A stretch of 48,598 bases of DNA, from the NCBI RefSeq assembly GCF_002553505.1, contig NZ_PDCP01000045.1, positions 1 to 48,598 on the forward strand, given 5' to 3'. Under the pieces are notes generated by a model, which did no database searches, had not been told where the DNA came from, and worked only from the letters and a program-made list of their open reading frames with translations. The translations under genes were made by a program, and so were the position numbers. This document shows positions 23,986 to 32,228 of this stretch, one piece after another. Positions within the stretch are counted from its first letter, which is position 1, and every line of letters begins with the position of its first letter. This stretch comes from Mycolicibacterium agri (GTDB lineage Bacteria; Actinomycetota; Actinomycetes; Mycobacteriales; Mycobacteriaceae).

Positions 23986-24786
23986 GTGGCGGTGCTGAAA
24001 GCCCACAAGGTGACAAAGGAGTTCCCGCCGACGACCAAGGATCAGCCGGTCGTGCGCGCGCTGGACGGGATCGACTTCGAGATGAGCGGTCAGAGCTTCG
24101 TCTCCATGGTGGGCCCGTCCGGCTGCGGCAAGAGCACCTTCCTGAACATCGTGTCCGGGGTCGAGACGCCGACCACCGGGAGCGTGGACGTGACCGCTGA
24201 TGGTGGCGGCGCGGCCAGGCTCGGCTACGTGTTTCAAGACCCGCGGCTCCTACCGTGGCTAACGGTCACAGACAATCTGATCTACGTCCAGCCGAAGGCG
24301 AACAAGAAGCTTGAGTATGTGCAGCCGTACCTCGACCTCGTCGGTCTCACCGGCTTCGAGCACATGTACCCGGCGCACCTTTCGGGCGGGATGCAGCAGC
24401 GCGTCGGCATCGCGCGCGCGTTCTCGGTCGAGCCCGACCTCCTGCTCATGGACGAGCCGTTCAGCCACCTCGACGCGATCACGGCCCGCGGGATGCGCGC
24501 TGAGCTGCAACGGATCTGGGCGCGGACGAAGCGGACCGTCCTGTTCATCACCCACGACGTGATCGAGGCCGTCCAGCTCTCGGACCGGATCATCATCCTC
24601 GAGGTCGGCGGCAGGATATATGCCGACATCGAGGTGGGCCTGAGTTACCCGCGCCTCCAGACCGACCCAGCGGTCGCCACGCTGCAGTCCGAAATCCTCC
24701 AGGTGTTCGAGGAGATGGAGAGCCGTCGCGCGTCCAAGGATCCGCGGATCGCGGCCAAGGCCGGAGGCGAGTCGACTACGGCGTGA
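23986..24786 (+). CDS. ABC transporter ATP-binding protein (NitT/TauT type), second importer
   Basis: 266 residues. Walker A GPSGCGKSTFL, Q-loop FQDPRLLPWLTVTDNLIYVQ, signature LSGGMQQRVGIARAF, Walker B LLLMDEPFSHLD and switch ITHDVIEAVQLSD are intact. GTG 23986 is used; 24 bases separate it from the permease stop. The gene order (binding protein - permease - permease - ATPase) differs from the first importer, where the ATPase comes first, so the two are separate systems rather than a recent duplication. Confidence 0.92.
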   Translation: MAVLKAHKVTKEFPPTTKDQPVVRALDGIDFEMSGQSFVSMVGPSGCGKSTFLNIVSGVETPTTGSVDVTADGGGAARLGYVFQDPRLLPWLTVTDNLIYVQPKANKKLEYVQPYLDLVGLTGFEHMYPAHLSGGMQQRVGIARAFSVEPDLLLMDEPFSHLDAITARGMRAELQRIWARTKRTVLFITHDVIEAVQLSDRIIILEVGGRIYADIEVGLSYPRLQTDPAVATLQSEILQVFEEMESRRASKDPRIAAKAGGESTTA

Positions 24787-24833
24787 TCGAGCCGTCGGCC
24801 ATGGCGCGGTGCTCAGCGCCGTGGACGAGCGTC

Positions 24834-24893
24834 GCCGAACGTGCGCCTGGTGCGATTCTGCCCGCGAAAAATCGCTGAGGTTTCACGTTCGGC
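24834..24893. repeat. 60-bp dispersed palindromic element, copy 3
   Basis: GCCGAACGTG (24834-24843) and CACGTTCGGC (24884-24893) form the ends; the right half TGAGGTTTCACGTTCGGC is nearly identical to copy 2, while the left interior (CGCCTGGTGCGATTCTG) has diverged. It lies 48 bp after the importer ATPase stop. The remaining sequence to 25080 has no supported gene. Confidence 0.7.
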
Positions 24894-25080
24894 GGGCCAC
24901 GGCGAGCGGGTGCAGGAAGTGCTCTTCACCGGTGATCACGTGCATGTCCACATCGATACGCCGCAAACCTGAGGAAGCGGTATGAGAACTCCTGGTGCGG
25001 GTCCGTAGGGGAACAGCCGAAGCACTCACGACGTTGCGTCTGCGACGGAGTTCAGACGGAGTTGAAAGGAAGGACCGTCC

Positions 25081-25371
25081 ATGGCCACCGACTACGACGC
25101 ACCACGCACGAAGAACGCCGAGGACACCGTCGACGAGTCGCTCGAGGAGCTGACCGTCACGCGGCGGGTTGCCGACACCGCCGTGATCGACGACGACGAG
25201 GCTGTCGATTCCTACGACCTGCCCGACGCGGATATCTCCGAAGAGCTCTCGGTCCGCGTGATCCCCAAGCAGGCGAACGAGTTCACCTGCTCGTCATGCT
25301 TCTTGGTGCAACACCGCAACCGGCTGGCACTGCAGCGCGGATCCGAGCAGATCTGCGTCGACTGCGTGTAG
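25081..25371 (+). CDS. DUF4193 family protein
   Basis: 96 residues, a small actinobacterial protein (Rv2699c-like). The acidic N-terminal half (DDDEAVDSYDLPDADISEEL) precedes a cysteine cluster: FTCSSCFLVQHRNRLA and ICVDCV at the C-terminus, a four-Cys zinc-binding pattern. GAAAGGAAGG lies upstream of ATG 25081. Function unknown; the family is conserved in actinobacteria and is often linked to sigma-factor or transcription-related regions, but that is not visible here. Confidence 0.9.
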   Translation: MATDYDAPRTKNAEDTVDESLEELTVTRRVADTAVIDDDEAVDSYDLPDADISEELSVRVIPKQANEFTCSSCFLVQHRNRLALQRGSEQICVDCV

Positions 25372-25375
25372 ACCG

Positions 25376-25558
25376 CTACCCGTTGTTGGCGTCGAGGTCG
25401 CTGGTCTTCAGTTCGGTGATGTCACCCTCGGTGAAGTCTTGGCGGCCTCGCGCCGACTGGCGATCACCACCAGCGTCGGTGGTGGCCAAGCCTGCCATCA
25501 GGGCATAGCCCGCAATCCAGCAAGCGAAGTGCGAGGGGTGCGCGGTGTGAGAAGTCAT
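25376..25558 (-). CDS. Possible 60-residue hypothetical protein
   Basis: ATG 25558 to 25376, starting MTSHTAHPSHFACWIAGYAL and continuing MAGLATTDAGGD with a polar C-terminus (DFTEGDITELKTSDLDANNG). The first half could be one hydrophobic segment. No ribosome site and no recognised family, so it may be non-coding. The rest of 25559-25765 has no gene I can support. Confidence 0.28.
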   Translation of the reverse strand: MTSHTAHPSHFACWIAGYALMAGLATTDAGGDRQSARGRQDFTEGDITELKTSDLDANNG

Positions 25559-25765
25559 AGGGAAAGCATCGCGACCGGCGGGCCGGCGGGTAATCGCTGC
25601 GCGGCCAGAATCCGGCCGCTTCAGGGTAGGAATTCCTGTCCGTCAGGCAGGTGACGCAGGAGACCCCGAACCGCGGGGAGATCGCGTTTCGCTGGCTCTT
25701 CGCGATCTGGCCGCAGACTCGCGGGCGGCCGTTGGCCTCGAACCTCGCAACCTCGGTCATCACCT

Positions 25766-25785
25766 GTAGGGCACAAAGTCCCCAA
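25766..25785 (+). promoter_or_regulatory. DosR-box-like motif upstream of the WS/DGAT gene
   Basis: GTAGGGCACAAAGTCCCCAA matches the DosR consensus TTSGGGACTWWAGTCCCSAA at 15 of 20 positions, with the entire right half (AAAGTCCCCAA) matching. It lies 62 bp before the ATG at 25848; a -10-like TACCGT sits at 25824-25829. In M. tuberculosis tgs1, also a WS/DGAT gene, is under DosR control, so the placement is biologically sensible. The left half is weak. Confidence 0.45.
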
Positions 25786-25847
25786 TCACCCGCCGGGCGG
25801 TGCGCTGGGTCACAACGCGGGCCTACCGTTGTGCGCGGGAAAACACG

Positions 25848-27206
25848 ATGACTGAGTTCATGCGCAGCAGTGACGCATTCACATGGTCCATGGAGAGCGA
25901 CCCACGGCTCCGGTCCACGGTGGTGACTGTCCTGTTGCTGGACCGGTCGCCGGACTGGGATGAGGTCCGCGACCGCTTCGAGCATCTCAGCCACGAGCTG
26001 CCTATGCTGCGCCAGATCGTCGTCGAGTCACCGCCCCCTGCGCCACCGCGGTGGCAGCGCTCTGTCGACTTCGACCTGGACTTTCACATGCGACGGGTGG
26101 GGATACCGGCCGGCGGATCGTTCAACGACGTGCTCGAGCTCGCCAGGCTGGGACAGATGGAAGATTTCGACCGGGCCCGCCCGTTGTGGAAGATCACCCT
26201 GATCGAGGGCCTGCCCGATGGGCAGGCAGCCGTGCTGTGCGTGTTCCATCACGCTCTGACGGACGGCGTCGGCGGAATCCAGATCGCGATGACACTGTTT
26301 GGCCTCTCCCCGGGACTTCCATCCAATGACGATGAAGGGCAGCCGGTTTCACGACGAGCCGCCTTCGGCGATTACTGGGATACCGCGCGCTACAGCGTCG
26401 GTCTGGCCGGCGGCGCGCTGACCGGCGCGATGTCGGCCTTCCCCCGTCTGGTCGTCGACGGCGTACGCAGTCCGATGCGAACGCTGACCACCGCGATGGG
26501 ACTCACCGGTTCGGTGTATCGTACTGTGCGGCCGGTTAATTCGACAGGATCGCCGCCGAGGACGCGACGCACGACGGTCCGCAGGCTTGACGTGCTCAAG
26601 GTGCCGAAGCCCGCGTTGCGCGAAGCGGCACACCGCGGCGGGGGCGCGCTGAACGACGCGTTCGTCGCCGGCGTGGCCGGCGGCATACGCATATACCACG
26701 ACAAGCACGGCGTCGATGTGAGCCGGCTCCACCTGACGATGCCAATCAACCTGCGCACAGAGGGTGATGCTCCTGGAGGGAACCGGATCACGCTGATGCG
26801 CTTCGATATTCCCGTCGATATCGCTGACCCGGCGGAACGGATCCGGCGGATCCACGAGCGTACCGAGCGGGTCCGCAACGAGCAGTCGCTGCCGCACACG
26901 CAGCTCATCGCCGGGTTCTTGAACCGGATGCCGCGCTGGTACATCGGGTCGATCCTGCGCAACGTCGACTTCGTCGCCAGCGATGTACCGGGCATACCGA
27001 TTCCGGTGCAATTCGGTGGCGCCGAGGTCCGGATGCAGTACGCATTCGGGCCAACGATCGGTGCGGCGGTCAATGTCACGCTGCTGACTTACGTAGACAC
27101 CTGCGCGCTGGGCATCGATGTCGACAGCGGGGCAATCCCGGACGTCAAGCTGTTCACGCGGTGCCTGCAGGCCGGCTTCGACGAAGTGCTGGGGCTGGCG
27201 GCTTGA
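25848..27206 (+). CDS. WS/DGAT wax ester synthase / diacylglycerol O-acyltransferase
   Basis: 452 residues. The catalytic H-H-x-x-x-D-G motif is FHHALTDGVGG near residue 130, preceded by FDRARPLWKITLIEGLPDGQ. The C-terminal half contains NDAFVAGVAGGIRIYH, LTMPINLRTEGDAPGGNRIT and NVTLLTYVDTCALGIDVDSG, all typical of the family. It transfers acyl groups from acyl-CoA to diacylglycerol or fatty alcohol, making triacylglycerol or wax ester storage lipid. ATG 25848 is preferred over the longer frame from 25800. The nearby DosR-like box suggests induction under hypoxia. Confidence 0.93.
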   Translation: MTEFMRSSDAFTWSMESDPRLRSTVVTVLLLDRSPDWDEVRDRFEHLSHELPMLRQIVVESPPPAPPRWQRSVDFDLDFHMRRVGIPAGGSFNDVLELARLGQMEDFDRARPLWKITLIEGLPDGQAAVLCVFHHALTDGVGGIQIAMTLFGLSPGLPSNDDEGQPVSRRAAFGDYWDTARYSVGLAGGALTGAMSAFPRLVVDGVRSPMRTLTTAMGLTGSVYRTVRPVNSTGSPPRTRRTTVRRLDVLKVPKPALREAAHRGGGALNDAFVAGVAGGIRIYHDKHGVDVSRLHLTMPINLRTEGDAPGGNRITLMRFDIPVDIADPAERIRRIHERTERVRNEQSLPHTQLIAGFLNRMPRWYIGSILRNVDFVASDVPGIPIPVQFGGAEVRMQYAFGPTIGAAVNVTLLTYVDTCALGIDVDSGAIPDVKLFTRCLQAGFDEVLGLAA

Positions 27207-27362
27207 CCCGAGCACTCACCGCCGCAGACGAATTACCGCGACAACGCCGAACAGGATCCTCTTCCCAAGCAGGTATGACGAGCGATAATCCTGCCGCCTG
27301 TTCGCGACAAACTCAGTGATTTCTTGGTTGCCGAGGACCCACTACCTCGCGACACTAATGCG

Positions 27363-27728
27363 GTGACTGACCGGCCCGTCAGACGTGGACCCGACGATGA
27401 CCCCACACTGACCGACGAAGAGCTAATCGCTCAGCGGAGGGCATGGTTTCGGGAATACACCCAAGCCAAGAACGTCTACGCGTCGGCCTCGGAGGGACCT
27501 TATTCCTGCCCGTGCTGCGGCCATATTGAGTTGTCGGAGCGAGGTGCGTACGAGATCTGCGGTGAGTGCGTCTGGGAAGACGATGGGCAGGACGATCACG
27601 ACAGCTCGGTGGTTCGCGGCGGCCCCAACGGCGCGCTCAGCCTCGACCAAGCCCGCGCCGAATACGCCCGCCCGGCCCGGCGCCACACTCTCGCCTCACC
27701 ATGTCGGTCATCTCAGTATCGGCTTTGA
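27363..27728 (+). CDS. CPCC-family cysteine-rich protein
   Basis: About 121 residues from GTG 27363 (an in-frame TTG at 27324 is the longer alternative). After a charged helix (LTDEELIAQRRAWFREYTQA) comes the zinc-binding core YSCPCCGHIELSERGAYEIC and GECVWEDDGQDDHDSSVVRG, i.e. C-P-C-C plus C-x-x-C, then GGPNGALSLDQARAEY. This is the 'cysteine-rich CPCC' family of unknown function. The C-terminal RPARRHTLASPCRSSQYRL is not conserved in my recollection of the family. Confidence 0.72.
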   Translation: MTDRPVRRGPDDDPTLTDEELIAQRRAWFREYTQAKNVYASASEGPYSCPCCGHIELSERGAYEICGECVWEDDGQDDHDSSVVRGGPNGALSLDQARAEYARPARRHTLASPCRSSQYRL

Positions 27729-27833
27729 GCCGGCGCAAAACTGCGTACTGGACTACGTCAGTTTTCCCGCCGCGTACCGCCCGGGCCCGAAGACATCGAT
27801 GACGGCCCAACCCATCTCGGCGTCACTGAGGAC

Positions 27834-29486
27834 CTAGGCGTCGACCTTCATCTCGACCAGAACCCGGCGCAGCAGCTTGCCGGTGGCGTTGCGGGGCAGC
27901 TCGTCGACGAACACCACATCGCGCGGCACCTTGTGGCGGGCCAGGTTCTCCTTCACGTACTGCTTGATCGCGTCCGGATCCAGCTGTGCGCCAGGCTCGG
28001 GAACAATGAAGGCGCGCAACCGTTTTCCCCACTCGACGTCGTCCACACCGACGACGGCCACCTCGGCGACATCAGGGCGCTGTTCGAGCAGTTGCTCCAC
28101 TTCCTGCGGGAAGACGTTTTCCCCGCCGGACACGATCATGTCGTCGTCGCGACCGTCGACGAACAGCAACCCGTTCTCGTCGAAATGGCCCATGTCGCCG
28201 CTGGACATGTAGCCGTCGATGATCTGCTTGGTCCGTCCGTCGGTGTATCCCTCGAACGGCGCCCCGCTGCGGATGAAGATCCGGCCGCGACGGTTCGGAC
28301 CCTCGATGCGTCGGTCGTTCTCGTCGAACAGGACCACTTCGCACGTCACCGGAGCGCGGCCCGCCGTGCCCGGCGCGGCCCGCAGCTCCGCAGGGGTCGC
28401 GATGGTGGCGATCGCGCATTCGGTCGAGCCGTACATGTTGTAGAGAACATCGCCGAAGGTGTCCTGCACCCGGTTGGACAACTCCGGGCTCAGCGCCGAC
28501 CCGGCGATCAGGATCACCTTCAGCGACGACGTGTCGTACTTGGCGATGACGTCCGGCCCAAGCTCGACAATGCGATGCAGCATCGTCGGGACGGCGACCA
28601 GCATGTCGGCCTCGTGCTCGGCGATGAGCTGCAGCGTCCGCTCCGCGTTGAACCGCCTCATCGTCGCCACCTTGTTGCCCAACGCGGCGCCGACGCCGTA
28701 GGTGGCCCAGCCCGTGCTGTGGAAGATCGGCGACACGATCACCATGGTTCCCTTCCGCGGGAACGGGATCCGGTCGACGATCTGCGCCGTCGCCAGCGGG
28801 TTCACCGTCTTCCGCGGCGCGCCCTTCGGCAGGCCGGTGGTACCGCTGGTGAGGATGACCGACCCGCCGGCTTGAGACGGCGGCGGCAACGGCTCGGTCG
28901 GGTTGGCCGCGACGATGTCATCGAGGGTCAGCGCGCCCGCGGGCAGCTCGGCGCCGTCGTCGACCCAGACCACGACGCGGCGGATGTCGTCCGGCAGCGC
29001 GTCGAGCAGGCCGAGGAACTCGCTGTCGTGCAGCATCACGCTGACGCCCTCGCGCTTGCAGACCTCCGCGAACTGCGGCTTGGCGAAGCCGGTGTTCATC
29101 AGCACCATCCGGGCGCCGACCTTGCCGCAGGCGGCCATGGCGACGGCCAGCCCGCGGTGGTCGCGGCACAGCACACCGATGACGGACCCTTCAGTGACGC
29201 CCAGGTCCTTCAGCCCGTGTGCCAGCGCCCACGACTGGTCGTCGACCTGCTTGTACGTCAGCGTCCCGCGTTCGTCGACGATCGCGGGCAGGTTCGCATA
29301 CTTCTGGCCCCCGACGATCGCCATCGTGGCCTGCGGCCCGTAGACGCGCGCGAGCTTGGCGAACCGGATCGTCGAGCCCAGATCCTTCAGGTCGATCATT
29401 CCGGTGCTGGCCAGGCGCTCAACCGCACGCGCCTTCTCAGATACGTGCTGCAGCTTCTGCCGAATGCCAGCCAGTGCCTCAACCAT
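27834..29486 (-). CDS. fadD2: Long-chain acyl-CoA synthetase, FadD2-like
   Basis: 550 residues from ATG 29486, chosen for AAGGAGG just upstream; the frame is open to 29552. AMP-binding enzyme motifs in order: TSGTTGLPKGA (P-loop), YGSTECAIATIA, SSGDMGHFDENGLLFVDGRD and PRNATGKLLRR (catalytic Lys in the C-terminal lid). It activates a fatty acid to acyl-AMP then acyl-CoA in the cytoplasm. The N-terminus (LQHVSEKARAVERLASTGMI) and length fit FadD2 of M. tuberculosis, so the symbol is given with moderate confidence. Confidence 0.85.
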   Translation of the reverse strand: MVEALAGIRQKLQHVSEKARAVERLASTGMIDLKDLGSTIRFAKLARVYGPQATMAIVGGQKYANLPAIVDERGTLTYKQVDDQSWALAHGLKDLGVTEGSVIGVLCRDHRGLAVAMAACGKVGARMVLMNTGFAKPQFAEVCKREGVSVMLHDSEFLGLLDALPDDIRRVVVWVDDGAELPAGALTLDDIVAANPTEPLPPPSQAGGSVILTSGTTGLPKGAPRKTVNPLATAQIVDRIPFPRKGTMVIVSPIFHSTGWATYGVGAALGNKVATMRRFNAERTLQLIAEHEADMLVAVPTMLHRIVELGPDVIAKYDTSSLKVILIAGSALSPELSNRVQDTFGDVLYNMYGSTECAIATIATPAELRAAPGTAGRAPVTCEVVLFDENDRRIEGPNRRGRIFIRSGAPFEGYTDGRTKQIIDGYMSSGDMGHFDENGLLFVDGRDDDMIVSGGENVFPQEVEQLLEQRPDVAEVAVVGVDDVEWGKRLRAFIVPEPGAQLDPDAIKQYVKENLARHKVPRDVVFVDELPRNATGKLLRRVLVEMKVDA

Positions 29487-29584
29487 TGCGCCTCCTTGAG
29501 CCGTGGACGGTCGCTGCCGCCTCGGACGTCCCGATTCGAGCCGACATCGCATAATCGGCGGCTGTGTGATCTAAGTTACGAGAA

Positions 29585-30250
29585 GTGGAACCGCCCCACA
29601 GCTATCTCCGCGATCGCTCCGAAGCAGTGATCCATCACGCCGACTACTTGAACGGCAGAACTGACCGCGCGCTTCACGGTGTGGATGACCGCGCCCTCTG
29701 TGGTGCGGCGTTGCATGACCCGACCCCTGTCCCACAGGTCGATGTCGCTGAGGCCCTCTGCCCTGACTGCGAGGCGCGGCTCACCGCTTATCACCTCGAG
29801 TGGTGGCGCGCGAAGGCCCTCGCCCTCACCGCGGAACTCGAGGCACTGCGCGCCAAACACCCCGAGCTTGTCGAGACTCCCGATACCGCAGTTGCGCCCG
29901 CCCCCGCAGCCGAGGAGCAGACCGAACCTGCCGCCACCATCCTCGACGGCGCCCGACGGGAACTCGCTGAGCTCCTCCTGCAGTTCGAGGGCGCCGTCCC
30001 CTTCTATCGACTGAAGAACGCGATGCAGGACTTCAGCGACAGGTTGAGTGACGACGACCGGCTGCGCCTCGCTCAGGAGATCGGTCCCGACAGCTCGCTG
30101 ATCCGGTGGGCGACAGCGGAAGTCGAACGTCGAGGGTTGAGCGTCGCAAACAATCGTGTCCAGAAGAACGAGGTCATGATGTGGCAGGAATGGCTTCAGG
30201 AGTCGCAACCGGCCCCGAAGCCCAAACGCCGATTCGGGCGGTCCCGATAA
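29585..30250 (+). CDS. Conserved hypothetical protein with a zinc-knuckle-like N-terminus
   Basis: 221 residues from GTG 29585. The N-terminal part has Cys/His residues (IHHADY, ALCGAALHD, EALCPDCEARL) resembling a zinc-binding module of the type seen in mycobacterial hypotheticals. The middle is Pro/Ala/Glu-rich (TAVAPAPAAEEQTEP) and predicted disordered; the C-terminal half is helical, containing FYRLKNAMQDFSDRL and the Trp-rich MMWQEWLQESQPAP ending in a basic tail. No catalytic motif. Divergent from fadD2, upstream of the kdp region. Function unknown. Confidence 0.7.
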   Translation: MEPPHSYLRDRSEAVIHHADYLNGRTDRALHGVDDRALCGAALHDPTPVPQVDVAEALCPDCEARLTAYHLEWWRAKALALTAELEALRAKHPELVETPDTAVAPAPAAEEQTEPAATILDGARRELAELLLQFEGAVPFYRLKNAMQDFSDRLSDDDRLRLAQEIGPDSSLIRWATAEVERRGLSVANNRVQKNEVMMWQEWLQESQPAPKPKRRFGRSR

Positions 30251-30266
30251 CCCGGGCAGACCCAAA

Positions 30267-30321
30267 CCGTTAAGGACCGTACCGCGGGCGTCAAGATCCC
30301 GTTAAGGCCGCCATTACGGCC
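30267..30321 (+). promoter_or_regulatory. Repeat sites in the kdp upstream region
   Basis: CCGTTAAGG occurs at 30267-30275 and 30299-30307, 32 bp (three helical turns) apart, with a third imperfect copy CCATTACGG at 30311-30319 inside a small hairpin GGCCG-CCATTA-CGGCC. These could be KdpE binding sites and an RNA structure in the leader; no consensus for the mycobacterial KdpE is recalled. The region from 30251 to 30388 contains no gene. Confidence 0.4.
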
Positions 30322-30388
30322 CTGAGCAGGGCGTTTCATGGTTCAGGCCGCCGAAGTCCGGCAGCCCGTAAACATGCCCTGGAGTGAC

Positions 30389-30472
30389 ATGTCCGCCCTG
30401 CTCTACGTCCTGCTGACGGTGGCGATCTTCGCCCTGCTCGGCTGGATCCAGAAGTTGGTCGAGGCGTTGTGA
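30389..30472 (+). CDS. 27-residue membrane microprotein preceding kdpF
   Basis: ATG 30389 to TGA 30472, starting MSALLYVLLTVAIFALLGWI and ending in a short basic-acidic tail (QKLVEAL). It is one membrane helix with GGAGTGAC just upstream (an in-frame ATG at 30374 is possible). Its stop overlaps the start of kdpF (GTGA), so both are translated together. It is the size and shape of KdpF but a different sequence. I recall similar upstream microproteins in actinobacterial kdp operons, without a symbol. Confidence 0.65.
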   Translation: MSALLYVLLTVAIFALLGWIQKLVEAL

Positions 30473-30555
30473 GCGGCAACCTCATCGGCCTCGCGCTGGC
30501 GATCCTGCTCGCCGTGTTCCTCTTCGCCGCCCTGCTGTTCCCGGAGAGGTTCTAA
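30469..30555 (+). CDS. kdpF: Potassium-transporting ATPase subunit KdpF
   Basis: 28 residues from GTG 30469: VSGNLIGLALAILLAVFLFA followed by ALLFPERF. Single transmembrane helix with the family-typical ending (E-R/A-F after Pro) of KdpF, which stabilises the KdpABC complex in the membrane. Its TAA overlaps the ATG of kdpA by one base (TAATG). Confidence 0.9.
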   Translation: MSGNLIGLALAILLAVFLFAALLFPERF

Positions 30556-32228
30556 TGACGTCGACGACAGCGGGGATCCTGTTCCTCGCCTCACTGATCA
30601 TCGGCCTTGCGGCCGTGCACGTGCCGCTGGGCGACTACATGTACCGGGCCTACGCCTCTGCCAAGGATCTGCGCGGCGAGCGATTCGTCTATCGCCTCAT
30701 CGGTGCCGACCCGAAGGCCGAGCAGACGTGGGGCGGCTACGCCCGCAGCGTGCTGGCGTTCTCGGCGGTCAGCCTGCTCTTCCTGTTCATTTCTCAACTG
30801 GTACAAGGCAAGTTGCCGCTGCACCTCAACGATCCCGGCACTCCGATGACGCCTGCGCTGGCCTGGAATACCGCCGTCAGCTTCGTCACCAATACAAACT
30901 GGCAGGCCTACTCCGGTGAGTCGACGCAGGGCCATCTCGTGCAGATGGCAGGGCTCGCCGTGCAGAACTTCGTGTCCGCGGCGGTCGGCATGGCCGTGGC
31001 GATGGCCTTCGTCCGCGGGCTCGCCCGCCGCAACACCGGCGAGCTCGGCAACTTCTGGGTCGACCTGGTGCGCGGCTGCATCCGAATCCTCTTGCCGCTC
31101 TCCATCACCGGCGCGATCATCCTGATCACAGGCGGCGTCATCCAGAACTTCGCCGTGCACGACCAGGTGGTCAGCACGCTCGTCGGCGGGCAGCAGACCA
31201 TCCCCGGCGGCCCGGTCGCCAGCCAGGAAGTCGTCAAGCTGCTCGGCACCAACGGCGGCGGCTTCTTCAACGCCAACTCCGCTCATCCCTTCGAGAACCC
31301 CACCGCATGGACCAACTGGGTCGAGATCTTCTTGCTGGCGTGCATCGCGTTCTCCCTTCCCCGCACCTTCGGCCGCATGGTCGGCAGCAGGAAGCAGGGC
31401 TACGCCATCGCCGCCGCGATGTCGGTGATCGCGCTCATCAGCGTCTCGTTGATCATGTGGTTCCAGATCGGCCACCACGGCACCGTCCCCACCGCGATCG
31501 GGTCGTCCATGGAAGGCGTGGAACAGCGCTTCGGCGTGCCGGATTCGGCCGTCTTCGCCGACTTGACCACGCTGACATCGACAGGGGCCGTCGACTCCTT
31601 CCACGACTCCTACACCAGTCTCGGCGGCATGCTCACGCTGTTCAACATGCAACTCGGCGAGGTGGCGCCCGGCGGCGTGGGCTCCGGACTGTACGGCATG
31701 CTCATCCTCGCCATCATCACGGTGTTCGTAGCGGGGCTGATGGTGGGCCGCACACCGGAATACCTCGGCAAGAAGATCACGCCGCGCGAGATCAAGCTGG
31801 CCGCAACGTATTTCCTGATCACGCCGCTGATCGTGTTGACCGGCACCGCCGTCGCGATGGCCATGCCAGGTCAACGCGCCAGCATGCTCAACACCGGTCC
31901 GCACGGGCTGTCAGAAGTGTTGTACGCGTTCACCTCCGCGGCCAACAACAACGGGTCGGCGTTCGCCGGCATCGGTGTGAACACCGTGTGGTACAACACC
32001 GCACTCGGCTTGGCCATGCTGTTCGGCCGCTTCCTGCCGATCATCTTCGTGCTGGCACTGGCCGGCGCGCTGGCCAAGCAGGGCAAGACGCCCGACTCCG
32101 CAGGCACACTGCCCACCCACCGACCGCAGTTCGTCGGCATGGTCGCCGGCGTGACGCTCATCCTGGTCGCTCTCACGTTCCTGCCCATGCTCGCGCTGGG
32201 CCCCCTCGCTGAAGGAATTCACCGATGA
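30555..32228 (+). CDS. kdpA: Potassium-transporting ATPase potassium-binding subunit KdpA
   Basis: 557 residues, about ten membrane helices, family-typical length. The potassium selectivity-filter loops are visible: FVTNTNWQAYSGES, GTNGGGFFNANSAHPFENPT, LGGMLTLFNMQLGEVAPGGV and AANNNGSAFAGIGVNTVWYN. KdpA is the channel-like subunit of the Kdp high-affinity potassium importer. ATG 30555 overlaps kdpF; its stop overlaps kdpB by 4 bp. Confidence 0.97.
   Translation: MTSTTAGILFLASLIIGLAAVHVPLGDYMYRAYASAKDLRGERFVYRLIGADPKAEQTWGGYARSVLAFSAVSLLFLFISQLVQGKLPLHLNDPGTPMTPALAWNTAVSFVTNTNWQAYSGESTQGHLVQMAGLAVQNFVSAAVGMAVAMAFVRGLARRNTGELGNFWVDLVRGCIRILLPLSITGAIILITGGVIQNFAVHDQVVSTLVGGQQTIPGGPVASQEVVKLLGTNGGGFFNANSAHPFENPTAWTNWVEIFLLACIAFSLPRTFGRMVGSRKQGYAIAAAMSVIALISVSLIMWFQIGHHGTVPTAIGSSMEGVEQRFGVPDSAVFADLTTLTSTGAVDSFHDSYTSLGGMLTLFNMQLGEVAPGGVGSGLYGMLILAIITVFVAGLMVGRTPEYLGKKITPREIKLAATYFLITPLIVLTGTAVAMAMPGQRASMLNTGPHGLSEVLYAFTSAANNNGSAFAGIGVNTVWYNTALGLAMLFGRFLPIIFVLALAGALAKQGKTPDSAGTLPTHRPQFVGMVAGVTLILVALTFLPMLALGPLAEGIHR

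Noticed and set aside
27933..29630. 565-codon open frame antisense to fadD2
   Set aside because: FadD2 motifs on the minus strand are unmistakable; this frame shows no family.
30591..31904. 437-codon open frame on the minus strand over kdpA
   Set aside because: Antisense shadow of a highly conserved gene; composition Asp/His/Glu/Arg-rich without motifs, as expected for the reverse frame of GC-rich coding DNA.
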